From assembly GCF_000526335.1 (NCBI RefSeq), contig NZ_JAFW01000001.1, forward strand, positions 3,596,001 to 3,660,000: DNA of 64,000 bases, written 5' to 3'. Source of the DNA: Arthrobacter sp. 31Y. Lineage in GTDB: Bacteria > Actinomycetota > Actinomycetes > Actinomycetales > Micrococcaceae. Below, piece after piece: positions 1 through 9,329 of the stretch. Position 1 is the first letter of the stretch; every line of letters starts with the position of its first letter. Under the pieces are notes generated by a model. It did not search any database and was not told where the DNA came from. It saw only the letters and a list, made by a program, of their open reading frames with translations. A program made the translations under genes and the position numbers.

Positions 1-1298
1 CGGATGCCGGCCTTGGCCGCGCGCGGCTCTGCAGAGTTGACGCTGCCGCGCACTAGCTCGGCAACGTCCACGGCATGCGGCTGGATGACGATCTGGCCTG
101 AGCGCACGGCCAGCAGGTCAGAGACGAGGGTCAGGAGCCGCTCCGCGTTGCGCCTGACGATGTCCAGCTGTTTATGCGCCTTGGCGTCGAAGGCGTTCGG
201 ATCATCCAGGATCAGCTCGACGTAGCCAAGGATGGACGTCAGCGGGGTACGGAATTCGTGGGAAACGTTGGCAACAAAGTCGTCTTTGGCAGCAAGCGCG
301 TTCACCAAGTCAGTGACGTCACTGAAGACCACCACTGAGCCGGCGAACTTCCCGGCGTCGTCCACCATGGGGCGTGCGCTCGCGGTGAAGGCCCGTTGAT
401 CGCTTCCTGAGCCCAACCACACCAGTTGGTCGGTGAACCTTTCGCCCAGTACTGCACGACGCACCGGCCTGCGGTCCGCCACCAGAGGTGTGGTCCTGTC
501 GGTGTCGAAGATCAGCAACTGGGATTCATTGGGGTCCTGGTTGTCCGGGGGAGTTGCCAGGGTATGTGTTTGGCGTTGGCGGCGGTTCATGAGGATGTCA
601 TGGCCCTCGCCATCAACAGCAACCACGCCCAGGGGAAGGGCTTCCATGACGGTGTTGAGGAGCCGTTCCTGCTTGGTGCTGACGCTCAGTGCTTCCTTGA
701 GTGCCTCGTCCTTCTGCTCCAAGGCACGCTGCTGGCGCACCATGCTCAAGGTCAGCACACTGACGGAAACGCCGATGCCCAGCATGAGGATGGGGAAGAG
801 GAGGGGCTTGGTGAAGTCTTGTTCGCTGAGTGTTCCCCTCACGAACAGGGGAACCCAGACGATCCCCAACGGTCCCAGGAAGGACATGGCAATGGCCAGC
901 TTCGGGTACAACCCTGAAGCACAGAGCCAGATGACCGGCAGCACCACCAGGACGCTGAGGCCGGTGATGGACTCCACTGCACCTTCACGGGCGAAACCGA
1001 TGGAGACCATGTCCAGTATGGGGATGATGAGGAAGGTGGCGAAGGGGAGTCGGTGCCACGGCACCATGATGCACAGTGCCAGGAGGAAAGCCTGGCTCAG
1101 CAGGAAAATGAGGAACAGCGGATTCTCAAGGGTGGCGGGGAAATACAGCCAGACCAGGATGGCCGAAATGCAGACACACACAGATAACGGCAATTGGCTG
1201 AGGACAACGCGCATACGCAGGGTATGTTCGTGGAAAGAGCGCCTAAAAACCAACAATTGCTTCTTTTCGGCAATGTCCCACGTTGAAGGCTGGGTCAT
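1..1298 (-). CDS. Membrane sensor histidine kinase (C-terminus off the window)
   Basis: Sensor half of a two-component system, divergent from the response regulator at 1398. The ATG at 1298 is the only usable start because an in-frame stop lies just upstream. About five hydrophobic segments span residues 30-165. A PAS-like region follows (about 180-330), then the H-box V-S-H-E-F-R-T-P with the phosphorylatable His at about residue 347. The catalytic ATPase domain continues past position 1, so the gene is partial. The ligand is unknown. A 13-codon reading frame starting at 1336 overlaps the start and could act as a leader, but this is weak. Confidence 0.9.
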   Translation of the reverse strand, partial: MTQPSTWDIAEKKQLLVFRRSFHEHTLRMRVVLSQLPLSVCVCISAILVWLYFPATLENPLFLIFLLSQAFLLALCIMVPWHRLPFATFLIIPILDMVSIGFAREGAVESITGLSVLVVLPVIWLCASGLYPKLAIAMSFLGPLGIVWVPLFVRGTLSEQDFTKPLLFPILMLGIGVSVSVLTLSMVRQQRALEQKDEALKEALSVSTKQERLLNTVMEALPLGVVAVDGEGHDILMNRRQRQTHTLATPPDNQDPNESQLLIFDTDRTTPLVADRRPVRRAVLGERFTDQLVWLGSGSDQRAFTASARPMVDDAGKFAGSVVVFSDVTDLVNALAAKDDFVANVSHEFRTPLTSILGYVELILDDPNAFDAKAHKQLDIVRRNAERLLTLVSDLLAVRSGQIVIQPHAVDVAELVRGSVNSAEPRAAKAGI

Positions 1299-1397
1299 GG
1301 CACATCCAGCAAAGATGCGGAAGAAAGTCGGTTCATGAGATCAGCCTAACCATAATGGATATACTTCTGAGGTTATCGAAGGGGCTGAGGGGCAGCG

Positions 1398-2138
1398 ATG
1401 AGTGAAGCACGTGTGGGGCTGGTCATTGAAGATGACCAGGATATCCGCGAATTGGTACGCGTAGTTCTATCCCAGGCGGGATTTGATGTGCATGTAGCGT
1501 CCACCGGATCCGCAGGTGTGACGTCGGCCCGTGAGCTGAATCCGGACGTTATTACTTTGGATCTGGGCCTTCCCGATATCGATGGTTTTGAGGTTGCACG
1601 CCAGATCCGGAAATCCTCGGATGCCTACATCATCATGTTGACGGCCCGCGCTGAAGAGCTGGACACCCTTATGGGCCTGGAGGCCGGCGGCGATGATTAC
1701 CTCACCAAGCCTTTCCGTCCCCGGGAATTGCGCGCCCGTGTTGAAGCGATGATGCGGCGGCCGCGGGCGTCGTCGGAGTCCAGGAGCGTGGCTGAAGAAG
1801 TTGACCCCGAGGTCAGCCACAACGGTCTGGCCGTTTCTGCCGGTTCCCGCACCGCGGTCCTGAACGGCACCGAGCTCAAGCTCACCCGGACGGAGTTCGA
1901 TCTCCTGCTCGCGCTGTTGGAGACCGGTCGGATTGTGCGGACCAAGGCAGATCTCGCGCGTCGCCTCCGCAACGAACCGTACGACGTCGGCAGTTACGTC
2001 AGCGACGCCGACGAACGCGCCGTTGAGGTACATATGGGAAATCTGCGCAAGAAGCTCGGCGACAGCATCCAGGCGCCGCGCTGGCTCGAGACGGTCCGCG
2101 GCGTGGGCTACCGGCTCGCGCCCGCCTCAAGCAACTAA
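1398..2138 (+). CDS. OmpR/PhoB-family response regulator
   Basis: DNA-binding response regulator of 246 residues, presumed partner of the divergent kinase that starts 99 bp away. The receiver domain (residues 5-118) has the acidic pair E11/D12-D13, phosphoacceptor D55 in the context TLDLGLP, T82 and K104 (TKPF). The C-terminal winged helix (about 145-242) ends with the typical RGVGYRL wing. ATG follows a GGGGCAG ribosome-site stretch. The helix region carries a longer acidic loop (around 200-212) than PhoB. Target genes are not visible here. Confidence 0.93.
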   Translation: MSEARVGLVIEDDQDIRELVRVVLSQAGFDVHVASTGSAGVTSARELNPDVITLDLGLPDIDGFEVARQIRKSSDAYIIMLTARAEELDTLMGLEAGGDDYLTKPFRPRELRARVEAMMRRPRASSESRSVAEEVDPEVSHNGLAVSAGSRTAVLNGTELKLTRTEFDLLLALLETGRIVRTKADLARRLRNEPYDVGSYVSDADERAVEVHMGNLRKKLGDSIQAPRWLETVRGVGYRLAPASSN

Positions 2139-2151
2139 GCCGACCGAACCG

Positions 2152-2201
2152 GGTAGCAGTTCAGGCCGTTCTGAGCGCTCAGAACGGCCTGAACTGCTAC
2201 C
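2152..2201. repeat. 50-bp perfect palindrome (element 1 of an intergenic family)
   Basis: Bases 2152-2176 are the exact reverse complement of 2177-2201, giving a 25-bp arm with no loop. It sits between the convergent response regulator and ferredoxin genes. The right flank CTACCTACTTGG also occurs at the right end of the related element at 16048. It probably acts as a bidirectional terminator; the repeat-family relationship is inferred from flanks and placement. Confidence 0.85.
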
Positions 2202-2208
2202 TACTTGG

Positions 2209-2529
2209 TTAGGACACGCGCAGGGGCTCAGCGGTTATGACGGGATGGTCGCGGCCCAGATTGCCAAGCCCGCCTGCGCCCTGCGGCGACCCGAGTTCCT
2301 CAAAGAACTCCACGTTTGCCCTGACGTAGTCGGCCCATTCATCAGGGACGTCGTCCGCGTAGTAGATGGCTTCAACAGGGCACACGGGATCACAGGCGCC
2401 GCAGTCCACGCATTCGGACGGGTGGATGTAGAGCGAGCGCTCGCCCTCGTAGATGCAATCAACTGGACATTCCTGAATGCACGCCCTGTCCTTCACATCC
2501 ACGCAGGGCTGGGCGATCACGTAGCTCAT
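2209..2529 (-). CDS. fdxA: 7Fe ferredoxin (FdxA type)
   Basis: Small 106-residue electron carrier. The N-terminal part has C9, C17 and C21 for the 3Fe-4S cluster, followed by the C-x2-C-x2-C-x3-C-P signature of a 4Fe-4S cluster around residues 40-50, and an acidic C-terminal half, as in actinobacterial FdxA. It starts only 6 bp after the aldehyde dehydrogenase stop and has no clear ribosome site of its own, so it is probably translationally coupled as the last gene of the catabolic operon. That suggests, but does not prove, a redox role with the operon's flavoenzyme. Confidence 0.93.
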   Translation of the reverse strand: MSYVIAQPCVDVKDRACIQECPVDCIYEGERSLYIHPSECVDCGACDPVCPVEAIYYADDVPDEWADYVRANVEFFEELGSPQGAGGLGNLGRDHPVITAEPLRVS

Positions 2530-2535
2530 GGCGCG

Positions 2536-4026
2536 CTAAACGCCGGTGTAGACGGTTTTGCCCCAGGTGTAGAAGTCCAAGGCGGACCGGCCCTGCTCCC
2601 GGAAGGTGTTGGTGGAGGAATCCTTCACGCCGCCGAAGGGAACGTTCAGGTCCAGCCCCGCGGTGGGGCGGTTGACCTTGACCACGCCTGCCTGTGCCCG
2701 CGCCGCGAAGTCCGTAGCGAGGGCCAATGAGTCCGTGCAGATGCCGGCGGTGAGGCCGTAGCGGGAATCGTTGATGGCTTCCAGGCCCGCTTCGTAGTCC
2801 GCCACTTCCAGCACGGCAACTACCGGACCGAAGATCTCCTCAGTGACCGCTGCGTCATCCATCGGCAGTTCCGTGAGAACTGCAGCCGGGAAGAACAGCG
2901 GACCGTTGGGGTCGCCGTCGTAGCTTCCGTGTAGGAGCGTGGCTCCGCGTTCGACGGCGGTCCGCACCGCTGCCTGGTCCTGCTCGAACTGCTGCCTGCT
3001 CACCACAGCGCCCATCCGGGCGTTGCCGTCGAGGCCGTCTCCGGTGGTGTAGGCGGCAGCCTCTTCCGTGAGCGCTTCCAGGAACGCAGGGCGGATGCCC
3101 GGTGTCACGTAGACACGGGAGGTTGCGGTGCAGGCTTGGCCAGTCAGGCCAAACGCGCCCGCGGCGACTACCTGAGCGGCCTTGCGCGGATCGGCGTCGT
3201 CCAGGACCAGGACACCGTTCTTGCCACCCATTTCCAGCTGGACCCGGGCGCGGCGGGCGTTCAGGATCTCCTGCAGGCCGAGGCCCACGTTGGTGGAGCC
3301 GGTGAAAGACATTCCTGCGATGCGGGGGTCGCGGGCCAAGGCATCACCCACCACGCGGCCCTTGCCGTGGACCACGTTAAACACGCCTGCGGGCAGACCG
3401 GCATCCTGCAGGGCCCGGGCCAGATGAGTTGCGGACAAGGGGGTGAGCTCGGCGGGCTTGATGACCACGGTGTTGCCGCTGATCAGTGCCGGCGCGGTCT
3501 TCCATGCCGGGATGGCGATGGGGAAGTTCCACGGGGTGATGAGGCCGATAACGCCCAGGGGCTCGCGGCGTGTGGTGATGGTGGTGTCCGGCAATCCACT
3601 GGGCAGGACCTCTCCGGTGGCCGCCCAGCCGAGGGAGCCGAAGAAGCGCAACACGTCCGAGGCACGCTTGACCTCGCCCTTGGCCTCGGCCAGCGTTTTG
3701 CCTTCTTCGCGCAACAGGTCCTCGGCGATGGATGCCTGGCGTTCGATCAGCAGGTTGCCGGCCGCGATCAGAATAGCTCCGCGGGATGGTGCGGGTAGTG
3801 CCGCCCACCCGGGCTGGGCGGCTTCGGCTGCCGTGATGGCGGCGTCCACATCTCCGGCGGTGCCGCTGGGGGAGAGGGCTGCCAGCTCGTCCGGACGCGC
3901 GGGGTTCATCCGTTGCGTGTCGGCTTCGCCGAGCCATTGGCCGTTGATGAGGTGCTGCGCGGTAATGGCGTTCTGGCCGGTGATGGTGTTCTGTTCGGGG
4001 GTGGTTTCCAAGGCTGTGGACGTCAT
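2536..4026 (-). CDS. NAD(P)-dependent aldehyde dehydrogenase
   Basis: Oxidises an aldehyde to an acid; 496 residues. N167 (TPWNFP), general base E265 (LEMGG) and nucleophile C299 (GQACTA) are all present. The start ATG at 4026 follows AGGAA at good spacing; a longer frame to 4083 lacks support. The EMGGKN and TGQACTATSR blocks resemble the 2,5-dioxovalerate (alpha-ketoglutarate semialdehyde) and benzaldehyde dehydrogenase branches, so the substrate is uncertain. It follows the SDR in the operon, suggesting it handles an aldehyde released by the DapA-family lyase. Confidence 0.9.
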   Translation of the reverse strand: MTSTALETTPEQNTITGQNAITAQHLINGQWLGEADTQRMNPARPDELAALSPSGTAGDVDAAITAAEAAQPGWAALPAPSRGAILIAAGNLLIERQASIAEDLLREEGKTLAEAKGEVKRASDVLRFFGSLGWAATGEVLPSGLPDTTITTRREPLGVIGLITPWNFPIAIPAWKTAPALISGNTVVIKPAELTPLSATHLARALQDAGLPAGVFNVVHGKGRVVGDALARDPRIAGMSFTGSTNVGLGLQEILNARRARVQLEMGGKNGVLVLDDADPRKAAQVVAAGAFGLTGQACTATSRVYVTPGIRPAFLEALTEEAAAYTTGDGLDGNARMGAVVSRQQFEQDQAAVRTAVERGATLLHGSYDGDPNGPLFFPAAVLTELPMDDAAVTEEIFGPVVAVLEVADYEAGLEAINDSRYGLTAGICTDSLALATDFAARAQAGVVKVNRPTAGLDLNVPFGGVKDSSTNTFREQGRSALDFYTWGKTVYTGV

Positions 4027-4052
4027 GATGTTTCCTTTGAAAGTAGTGGGGG

Positions 4053-4865
4053 CTAAAGGCTGCGGATCAGGCCGCCGTCGCACCTGAGTGCGACTCCCGT
4101 GATGTACGACGCCGGTGCGCTGCAGAGGAACGCTGCAGCGGCACCGAACTCGGCGGGTTCTCCGTAGCGCCGGGCAGGGATGGTCTTGCGGGATTCGAGC
4201 TGGATGTCTTCCAGCGTGGTGCCGCGGCGTTTCGCTGCGGCATGGTCAAGCTGGGTGACCCGGTCCGTGGCGATCCTGCCGGGAAGGAGCAGGTTCACGG
4301 TGACCTCATCCAGGGCCACTTCGGCAGCGAGGGTCTTGAGGTAGCCGGCCAGGGCTGCGCGTCCGGTGTTGGAAACGGCCAGGTTGGGCAGTGGGGCTGT
4401 GACCCCGCTGGACCCGATGGCCAGGATCCGGCCCCAACGCCGTTCCCGCATCCCGGGAAGGACGTGGGAGACCAGCGCATGGTGGGGCTTGACCAGGAGA
4501 TCGAAAGCCGCGGCGATGTCATCCGAGCTCAGCGTTGCAGCGGCACCCGGTTTGGGGCCGGGGCCATTGAGCACCAGGATGTCGATGGGTCCCAAGTCCG
4601 CCACGGTCTGTTCAACGGCGGATTCGATGCCTTCGGGGGTGGTGAGGTCGGCTTCGATGGCCACCGCGTCAAAACCGCGGGCACCCAGCGAGCCGCTTCC
4701 GTAGGCAGCCTGCAGTTCCGCGACGATCTCCTTGGCGCGGTCCCGACGACGTCCCACGATGGCCACCCGGACGCCTTCGGCAGCCAAGGCACGGGCAACG
4801 GCGAGGCCCAGCCCGCCGGTGGAGGCGGCAACCAGGGCGGTCTTTCCTGCGATTCCCAGATCCAT
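4053..4865 (-). CDS. SDR-family protein lacking the catalytic Tyr and Lys
   Basis: Short-chain dehydrogenase/reductase fold, 270 residues, with the N-terminal Rossmann glycine motif (STGGLGLA, about 15-22) and NGPG strand. At the place of the usual Y-x3-K the sequence reads V-S-N-T-G-R-A-A-L, so Tyr is replaced and Lys is Arg. This pattern is known from a divergent SDR subgroup of unproven activity. Its ATG shares one base with the stop of the upstream lyase gene (TGATG), indicating tight coupling. It may bind a nucleotide without classical SDR chemistry. Confidence 0.88.
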   Translation of the reverse strand: MDLGIAGKTALVAASTGGLGLAVARALAAEGVRVAIVGRRRDRAKEIVAELQAAYGSGSLGARGFDAVAIEADLTTPEGIESAVEQTVADLGPIDILVLNGPGPKPGAAATLSSDDIAAAFDLLVKPHHALVSHVLPGMRERRWGRILAIGSSGVTAPLPNLAVSNTGRAALAGYLKTLAAEVALDEVTVNLLLPGRIATDRVTQLDHAAAKRRGTTLEDIQLESRKTIPARRYGEPAEFGAAAAFLCSAPASYITGVALRCDGGLIRSL

Positions 4866-5809
4866 CAGAAGCTCCTTGCCGGGGTCTTGGTTATTTCCAG
4901 GGCAGCAGCGGCCTCGCGAAGGTGCGTGCCCATGCTGGTGCGCAGGTCCTCCGGGAAACCAGCAGCGGGTGCACGGACGCCGGAGTCCTTGATGAGGCCA
5001 CGTTCACGCAGGCATTCCTTACGGATGGCCAACGCCACTTTGGCTTGCTGTTCGAAATTGATGAGCGGGAGGTACGGCAACAGCTCGCGCCGTGCGGCCT
5101 CGTAACCGTCCTCCTGCCACGCCCGCACACAGGCAATGAGGGCTTCGGGGTACGAGAAACCGGTCATGGCACCCGCCGCACCGGCCATCAGTTCATCCAG
5201 CAGCCCTTGTCCGCCCAGCCCGCCAAAGATTGAGACGTCGACGGCGGCACTCAACTCCGCGATGGCCACGCTGGTGGGCGGGGCTTCGGCCTTGACGGCC
5301 ACAACGTAGTCGCAGGAGGTGACCACAGTGATCAGAGCCTTGGCGGGAATGCTGACGCCACTTGCGAGTGGATAATCCTGCAGTACAACGTTGGCGCCGG
5401 TTGCCCGATGGATGGCGTCCAGGTGGGCAGTAACCGTCTGGGGATTGGCCGAGTTGGCTTGCACCATCACTGCCGCGAGCCGTGTCCCGGCAATCGCCCG
5501 TGCCGCGCGGACTTCCTCGATGGCAGGGCGGGTGGCCAAAGCGGTCACTCCCACTACCAAGGGAAGCGACGTGCACTCCACCACGGTTTCCAGTACCTGA
5601 CTGCGCTCCTCTGCGGTCAGGGCGGCTGCTTCGCCAAAGACGCCCAGAACTGTGAGCCCGGTGGCACCAATGGCCTGGTAATGCTCCACGAGTTCGGCCA
5701 GGCTGTCCAGGTCCACGTCCAGCGTGCTGCCTTGGAAGGGTGTGGCAACAACGCCCCACACGCCAGCCGGCAGGGATTCTCGGTTTTTGGGCGCAGAAGA
5801 TTGCGTCAT
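4865..5809 (-). CDS. Dihydrodipicolinate synthase-family lyase/aldolase
   Basis: Class I aldolase-type TIM barrel of 314 residues. It has the Schiff-base lysine K173 (VVAVKAEAP), the activating tyrosine Y146 (LQDYP) and the GVFGEA loop in place of the GTTGE of true DapA. The departures from DapA argue for a catabolic aldolase or dehydratase rather than lysine synthesis. It sits between the crotonase (64-bp gap) and the SDR, followed by the aldehyde dehydrogenase. A retro-aldol or dehydration step yielding an aldehyde is a reasonable inference. Confidence 0.87.
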   Translation of the reverse strand: MTQSSAPKNRESLPAGVWGVVATPFQGSTLDVDLDSLAELVEHYQAIGATGLTVLGVFGEAAALTAEERSQVLETVVECTSLPLVVGVTALATRPAIEEVRAARAIAGTRLAAVMVQANSANPQTVTAHLDAIHRATGANVVLQDYPLASGVSIPAKALITVVTSCDYVVAVKAEAPPTSVAIAELSAAVDVSIFGGLGGQGLLDELMAGAAGAMTGFSYPEALIACVRAWQEDGYEAARRELLPYLPLINFEQQAKVALAIRKECLRERGLIKDSGVRAPAAGFPEDLRTSMGTHLREAAAALEITKTPARSF

Positions 5810-5872
5810 GGTTGGTTCCTTTCAGTGCGAACCGCAAAGTACGGGAAGACGGATTCCTAGCGAGCGGATTTC

Positions 5873-6679
5873 CTAGTGACCAGGCCAGACGGGAGGACGC
5901 TTTTCCTGGAAGGCAAGGACGCCCTCGGCTGAATCCTCGCTGTCGAGGGCAGCCATGAGGGCGGGTAGCCGAAGACCACGGGCTTCCTTGGCGGTGAGAT
6001 GGGTGGTCTGGGTGACCATTTGCTTCACGGCCCGCACCGAGGTGGGGGCGCAGGCAAGGATCTGGTCCACCCAGCGCTGCACGGCGGCGTCGAGTTCTTC
6101 AGCGGGCACCACCTCGTTGACGAGGCCCATGGACTGCATTTCCGCGGCGCCTGCCTTGCGACCGGTCAGCAGCATGCCCATGGCCTGCGTATGCGGGATC
6201 CGCCGCACCAACTGGTGGATGCCGCCGTCGAGCGCCAACCGCCCAACCCGGGGTTCGGTCAAGCCGAACTTCGCGGTATCGGCCGCCACCACAATGTCTG
6301 CGCCGAGCACCATCTCCATACCGCCGCCCAAGGCGTAGCCATTGACCCGGGCGATCACCGGGATGTCCAAGGTGGTCCGAAGGCTCAGGCCTCCAAAACC
6401 GTTGGGATCAAGGCCGGCCCAGTACTCCAGGCCGGTCTTGTCCACGGCCGAGGCGGACATATCCGCACCAACCGAGAAGGCCCGTGAACCTGCGCCCGTG
6501 ATCACCACAGCACGTACAGATGGATCGCTCTCCAGCTGGGACCAGATCTCGTTGAGCCGGGCCTGAGCCTTTGCATCCACGGCGTTGAGCACGTGCTGCC
6601 TGTCTATCACCACCGTTGCCACGTGGTTTTCAATGGTCAGGGTCACGGTGTCAACGGCTGCCTCAACAACAGCTGTCAT
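5873..6679 (-). CDS. Enoyl-CoA hydratase/isomerase (crotonase) family
   Basis: CoA-thioester hydratase or lyase of 268 residues. The oxyanion-hole segment SVGADM and the GGGMEM and LTEPRVG segments supply both crotonase glutamates. The C-terminus has the usual QEKRPPVWPGH ending of catabolic enoyl-CoA hydratases. Its ATG overlaps the CoA-transferase stop by 4 bp, so it likely acts directly on the CoA ester made by that enzyme. Confidence 0.92.
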   Translation of the reverse strand: MTAVVEAAVDTVTLTIENHVATVVIDRQHVLNAVDAKAQARLNEIWSQLESDPSVRAVVITGAGSRAFSVGADMSASAVDKTGLEYWAGLDPNGFGGLSLRTTLDIPVIARVNGYALGGGMEMVLGADIVVAADTAKFGLTEPRVGRLALDGGIHQLVRRIPHTQAMGMLLTGRKAGAAEMQSMGLVNEVVPAEELDAAVQRWVDQILACAPTSVRAVKQMVTQTTHLTAKEARGLRLPALMAALDSEDSAEGVLAFQEKRPPVWPGH

Positions 6680-7941
6680 CGCAGAACTCCCAACTTTTGC
6701 AGGCGTTCAATGGTTTCCTCATCGAAGCCGTTCTCCAGCAGGACCTCCACGTTGTGCTCGCCAAGACGGGGTGCCGCACGGCGGATGGTGGGAGGGGTGG
6801 CTGAGAGCCGGATGGGCGCATTCAGCATCCGGACCGTGCCCACAGTGGGATGCTCGGCTTCCACAATCATGCCGTTTGCCTCGGTCTGCGCATCCGCCAA
6901 GGCCTGTTCCAAGGTGTGCACGGGGGCGTTGAGCAGCCCTTGCTCCTCGAGCTGGTGCGTCCAATACTCGGTGGAGTTCGTGGCGATGCGCTCGCGGAAG
7001 ATTGCCTGCAACGCCGGCTTGTTCTTGAACTGCTGCTCGAGGCTGGAGAATTCCGGCCGCTGCGTCAGGTCCTCGTCCAGGTCAAGGGCATCGGAGATCC
7101 GCGCCAGCGGGTCAGGGGTGAACCCGCCCACCATGCACACGGCGCCGTCGGTGGTTTCGAAGACACCGCTCAGGGGCATGGCGCCCCAGTTGACCTCGTA
7201 TCCGCGGTTGAGCTGCATGCACGCCTCCTGCATTTGCAGGTGCAGCATGGAGTCATACATGGTTACTTCCACTTTCTGCCCAGTGCCGTTGCTTTCACGG
7301 GTGCGCAACGCCAGCAGGATGCCCTGCATGAGGTGCATGCCGGTGATGTAGTCGCACAGTGTGGTGGGGTAGATGGCCGGTTTGCTGTCCTCTGACTCAC
7401 GCCGCCACATCACGCCGGAGTAGGCCTGGGCGATCGCGTCCTGGCCGCCCTTGTGGGAGTAGGGGCCAACAGGTCCGAATCCGGTGCCGGAGGCCCAGAT
7501 GATGCCCGGGTTGGTGGCCTTCAGTTCCTCATAGCCGAAGCCCATGCGTTCCATGACTCCGGAGCGGAAGTTGCTGACAACTACGTCGGCATCAGCCATG
7601 AGCCGGTGCATGACCTCGCGGCCTTCCTCGGTGCGGGTGTCCACGGAGACGCTGCGCTTGTTCCGGTTGATGGACAAAAAAATCGGGTTGTCCTGGCCAT
7701 CCTGATCCGGGAACGAGTTGCGCGAAATGTCACCGGCGCCCGGGCGTTCCACCTTGATGATGTCCGCGCCGTAATCACCCAGCAACTGCGTGCAGGACGG
7801 GCCCATGAACACCTGGGTGAAGTCCACAATCTTGATGCCGTCCAGCGGGAGCGGCATAGCTGCGGGCGAGCCGGTGGCGAGTGCCGCCGTCGTGCTTTCT
7901 GTCGTTTCGCTTGCCGGCTGGTCCAGTGTCACGGTGCTCAT
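6676..7941 (-). CDS. Class III (CaiB/BaiF) CoA-transferase
   Basis: Moves CoA onto a carboxylic acid; 421 residues. The N-terminal domain has the signature LDGIKIVDFTQVFMGP-type opening (about 34-50), the GADIIKVERPGAGD block and the SVDTRTEEGREV region. The aspartate nucleophile of the family probably lies in the GGQDAIAQAYSG region (about 165-177). It overlaps the genes on both sides by 4 bp. Activation of an imported carboxylate is the expected first CoA step. Confidence 0.92.
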   Translation of the reverse strand: MSTVTLDQPASETTESTTAALATGSPAAMPLPLDGIKIVDFTQVFMGPSCTQLLGDYGADIIKVERPGAGDISRNSFPDQDGQDNPIFLSINRNKRSVSVDTRTEEGREVMHRLMADADVVVSNFRSGVMERMGFGYEELKATNPGIIWASGTGFGPVGPYSHKGGQDAIAQAYSGVMWRRESEDSKPAIYPTTLCDYITGMHLMQGILLALRTRESNGTGQKVEVTMYDSMLHLQMQEACMQLNRGYEVNWGAMPLSGVFETTDGAVCMVGGFTPDPLARISDALDLDEDLTQRPEFSSLEQQFKNKPALQAIFRERIATNSTEYWTHQLEEQGLLNAPVHTLEQALADAQTEANGMIVEAEHPTVGTVRMLNAPIRLSATPPTIRRAAPRLGEHNVEVLLENGFDEETIERLQKLGVLR

Positions 7942-9320
7942 GCCGGCACCGCTGCGGTTGCGTCCACGGTGGCGTTCGACGACGGGACGTCGCCCGGGTC
8001 TGCACCGTGGCGGCGCATGCCCTGCTGGATGTCCAGCGCGGAGACGTCGCGTACCAGGAGGTTGTTCTCCACGGCGAGTGCTGCTGCGACGCCGACGGCC
8101 TGGCCCATGGCCATGCAGGGCGGGATCTCGCGGGACATTTTCTGCGCCTCCGGTGTTGCGGAGTAGTGGCGTCCGGCCACCAGGAGCTGATCCACTTCCT
8201 TGGGCAGGAGGGAGCGGTACGGGTAGTAGTAGTCGCGGCCGCGGGCCACGGTGTCCTCGAAGTGGCGGCGCTGCGTGACGTCGTCCTTGGTCATGACGTA
8301 CTCGCCTTGCAGGAGCCGGGTCTGGCGGACACCCATCTGGGAGGCGACGTCCAGCATGTAGCAGTTTTCGAATCCGGGGAGGTTGGCGCGGACGTAGTCC
8401 ACGGCCTCGGAGATCCGATCCCGGGCGGCGAACTCAGCGGCAGTCATGTCGGCGGGATCAACGCCGTCGAATCCGGACATGTGCGGGGCGTTGCACCACA
8501 CCACGCCGTCGATCGGCGTCTTGAGCCACCACAGTTCCCAGGCTCCACCGAGGAGGCGCTTGATCTTGCGGTTGATGGCGCGGGCTTCCTTGGGGTTGGC
8601 CTGCTCAAAGGCTTCGGCCGCCTTCGTGTCCACGTTGCCCAGGCGGAACACCAAAGTGGTGAGGTAGTTGTCCTTGGCGTAGCTGGCGCCGGCACGGGAG
8701 GCGACGTCGATGTCGCCGGTGGTGTCAATCACGACGTCGGCCATGAAGGCCTGCGGGCCCAGTTTCGTCTCGCAGATGACACCCTTGATCACGCCGTTGT
8801 CCACGATGGGACGGGAGAACCACGAGTGCAGGCGGAGGTCTACGCCAGCTTCGCGGACGAGGTCGTTGGAGACTCGCTTCCAGCCGTCAGGATCGAACGC
8901 TGCTGCGTAGCAGATGGGCTTGGGATTGGTGTGCGAGTGGAAGTCGAAGGTGCCGTAGCGGCCCCACTTGTTCCAGAGTTCCTCGGACGTCTTGCGGTCA
9001 TCAGCGGGCGGGACGATTGCCAAGCCCAGCTTCTGGAGGCGTTCGACGTACTCGGAGACGACGCCGGTGACGGTGATTTCCTGTCCGTTGATCATGTCAT
9101 CGAGCACCAGGACCATGCCGCCGGAGGCCAGACCACCCAAGGATGAGTAGCGTTCCAACAACGTGACTTTGGCGCCGGAGCGGGCGGCGGTAACGGCGGC
9201 GGCGACGCCGGCGGGACCACCTCCAACTACCAGGACATCGGAACGGGAGATGACCGGGGCGGTGAGGTCCGCCGTCGTGGTGCTGAGTTCAATGGACGAG
9301 GTGAGTTCAAGGGTGTTCAT
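7938..9320 (-). CDS. FAD-dependent oxidoreductase (FAD_oxidored type)
   Basis: Flavoenzyme of 460 residues. The dinucleotide motif VVGGGPAGVAAA lies at about residues 31-42, an ERYSSLGGLASGG block follows, and the second FAD segment VIDTTGDIDVAS is near residue 200. The C-terminal GRHYSATPEAQKMSREIP and GQAVGVAAALA blocks match the FAD_oxidored family (PF12831). The substrate is unknown. It lies between the transporter and the CoA-transferase. The linked ferredoxin at the operon end is a possible electron partner. Confidence 0.9.
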   Translation of the reverse strand: MNTLELTSSIELSTTTADLTAPVISRSDVLVVGGGPAGVAAAVTAARSGAKVTLLERYSSLGGLASGGMVLVLDDMINGQEITVTGVVSEYVERLQKLGLAIVPPADDRKTSEELWNKWGRYGTFDFHSHTNPKPICYAAAFDPDGWKRVSNDLVREAGVDLRLHSWFSRPIVDNGVIKGVICETKLGPQAFMADVVIDTTGDIDVASRAGASYAKDNYLTTLVFRLGNVDTKAAEAFEQANPKEARAINRKIKRLLGGAWELWWLKTPIDGVVWCNAPHMSGFDGVDPADMTAAEFAARDRISEAVDYVRANLPGFENCYMLDVASQMGVRQTRLLQGEYVMTKDDVTQRRHFEDTVARGRDYYYPYRSLLPKEVDQLLVAGRHYSATPEAQKMSREIPPCMAMGQAVGVAAALAVENNLLVRDVSALDIQQGMRRHGADPGDVPSSNATVDATAAVPA

Positions 9321-9329
9321 GAGGAGTCC

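Noticed and set aside
433..1338. 300-codon open frame on the plus strand across the kinase gene
   Set aside because: It is the antisense shadow of the minus-strand kinase, which carries the H-box and membrane segments. Its Arg/Ser/Met-rich translation resembles no protein.
1933..2730. 265-codon plus-strand frame covering the ferredoxin region
   Set aside because: It runs through the response regulator end, the palindrome and the antisense of fdxA; the minus-strand ferredoxin explains the region.
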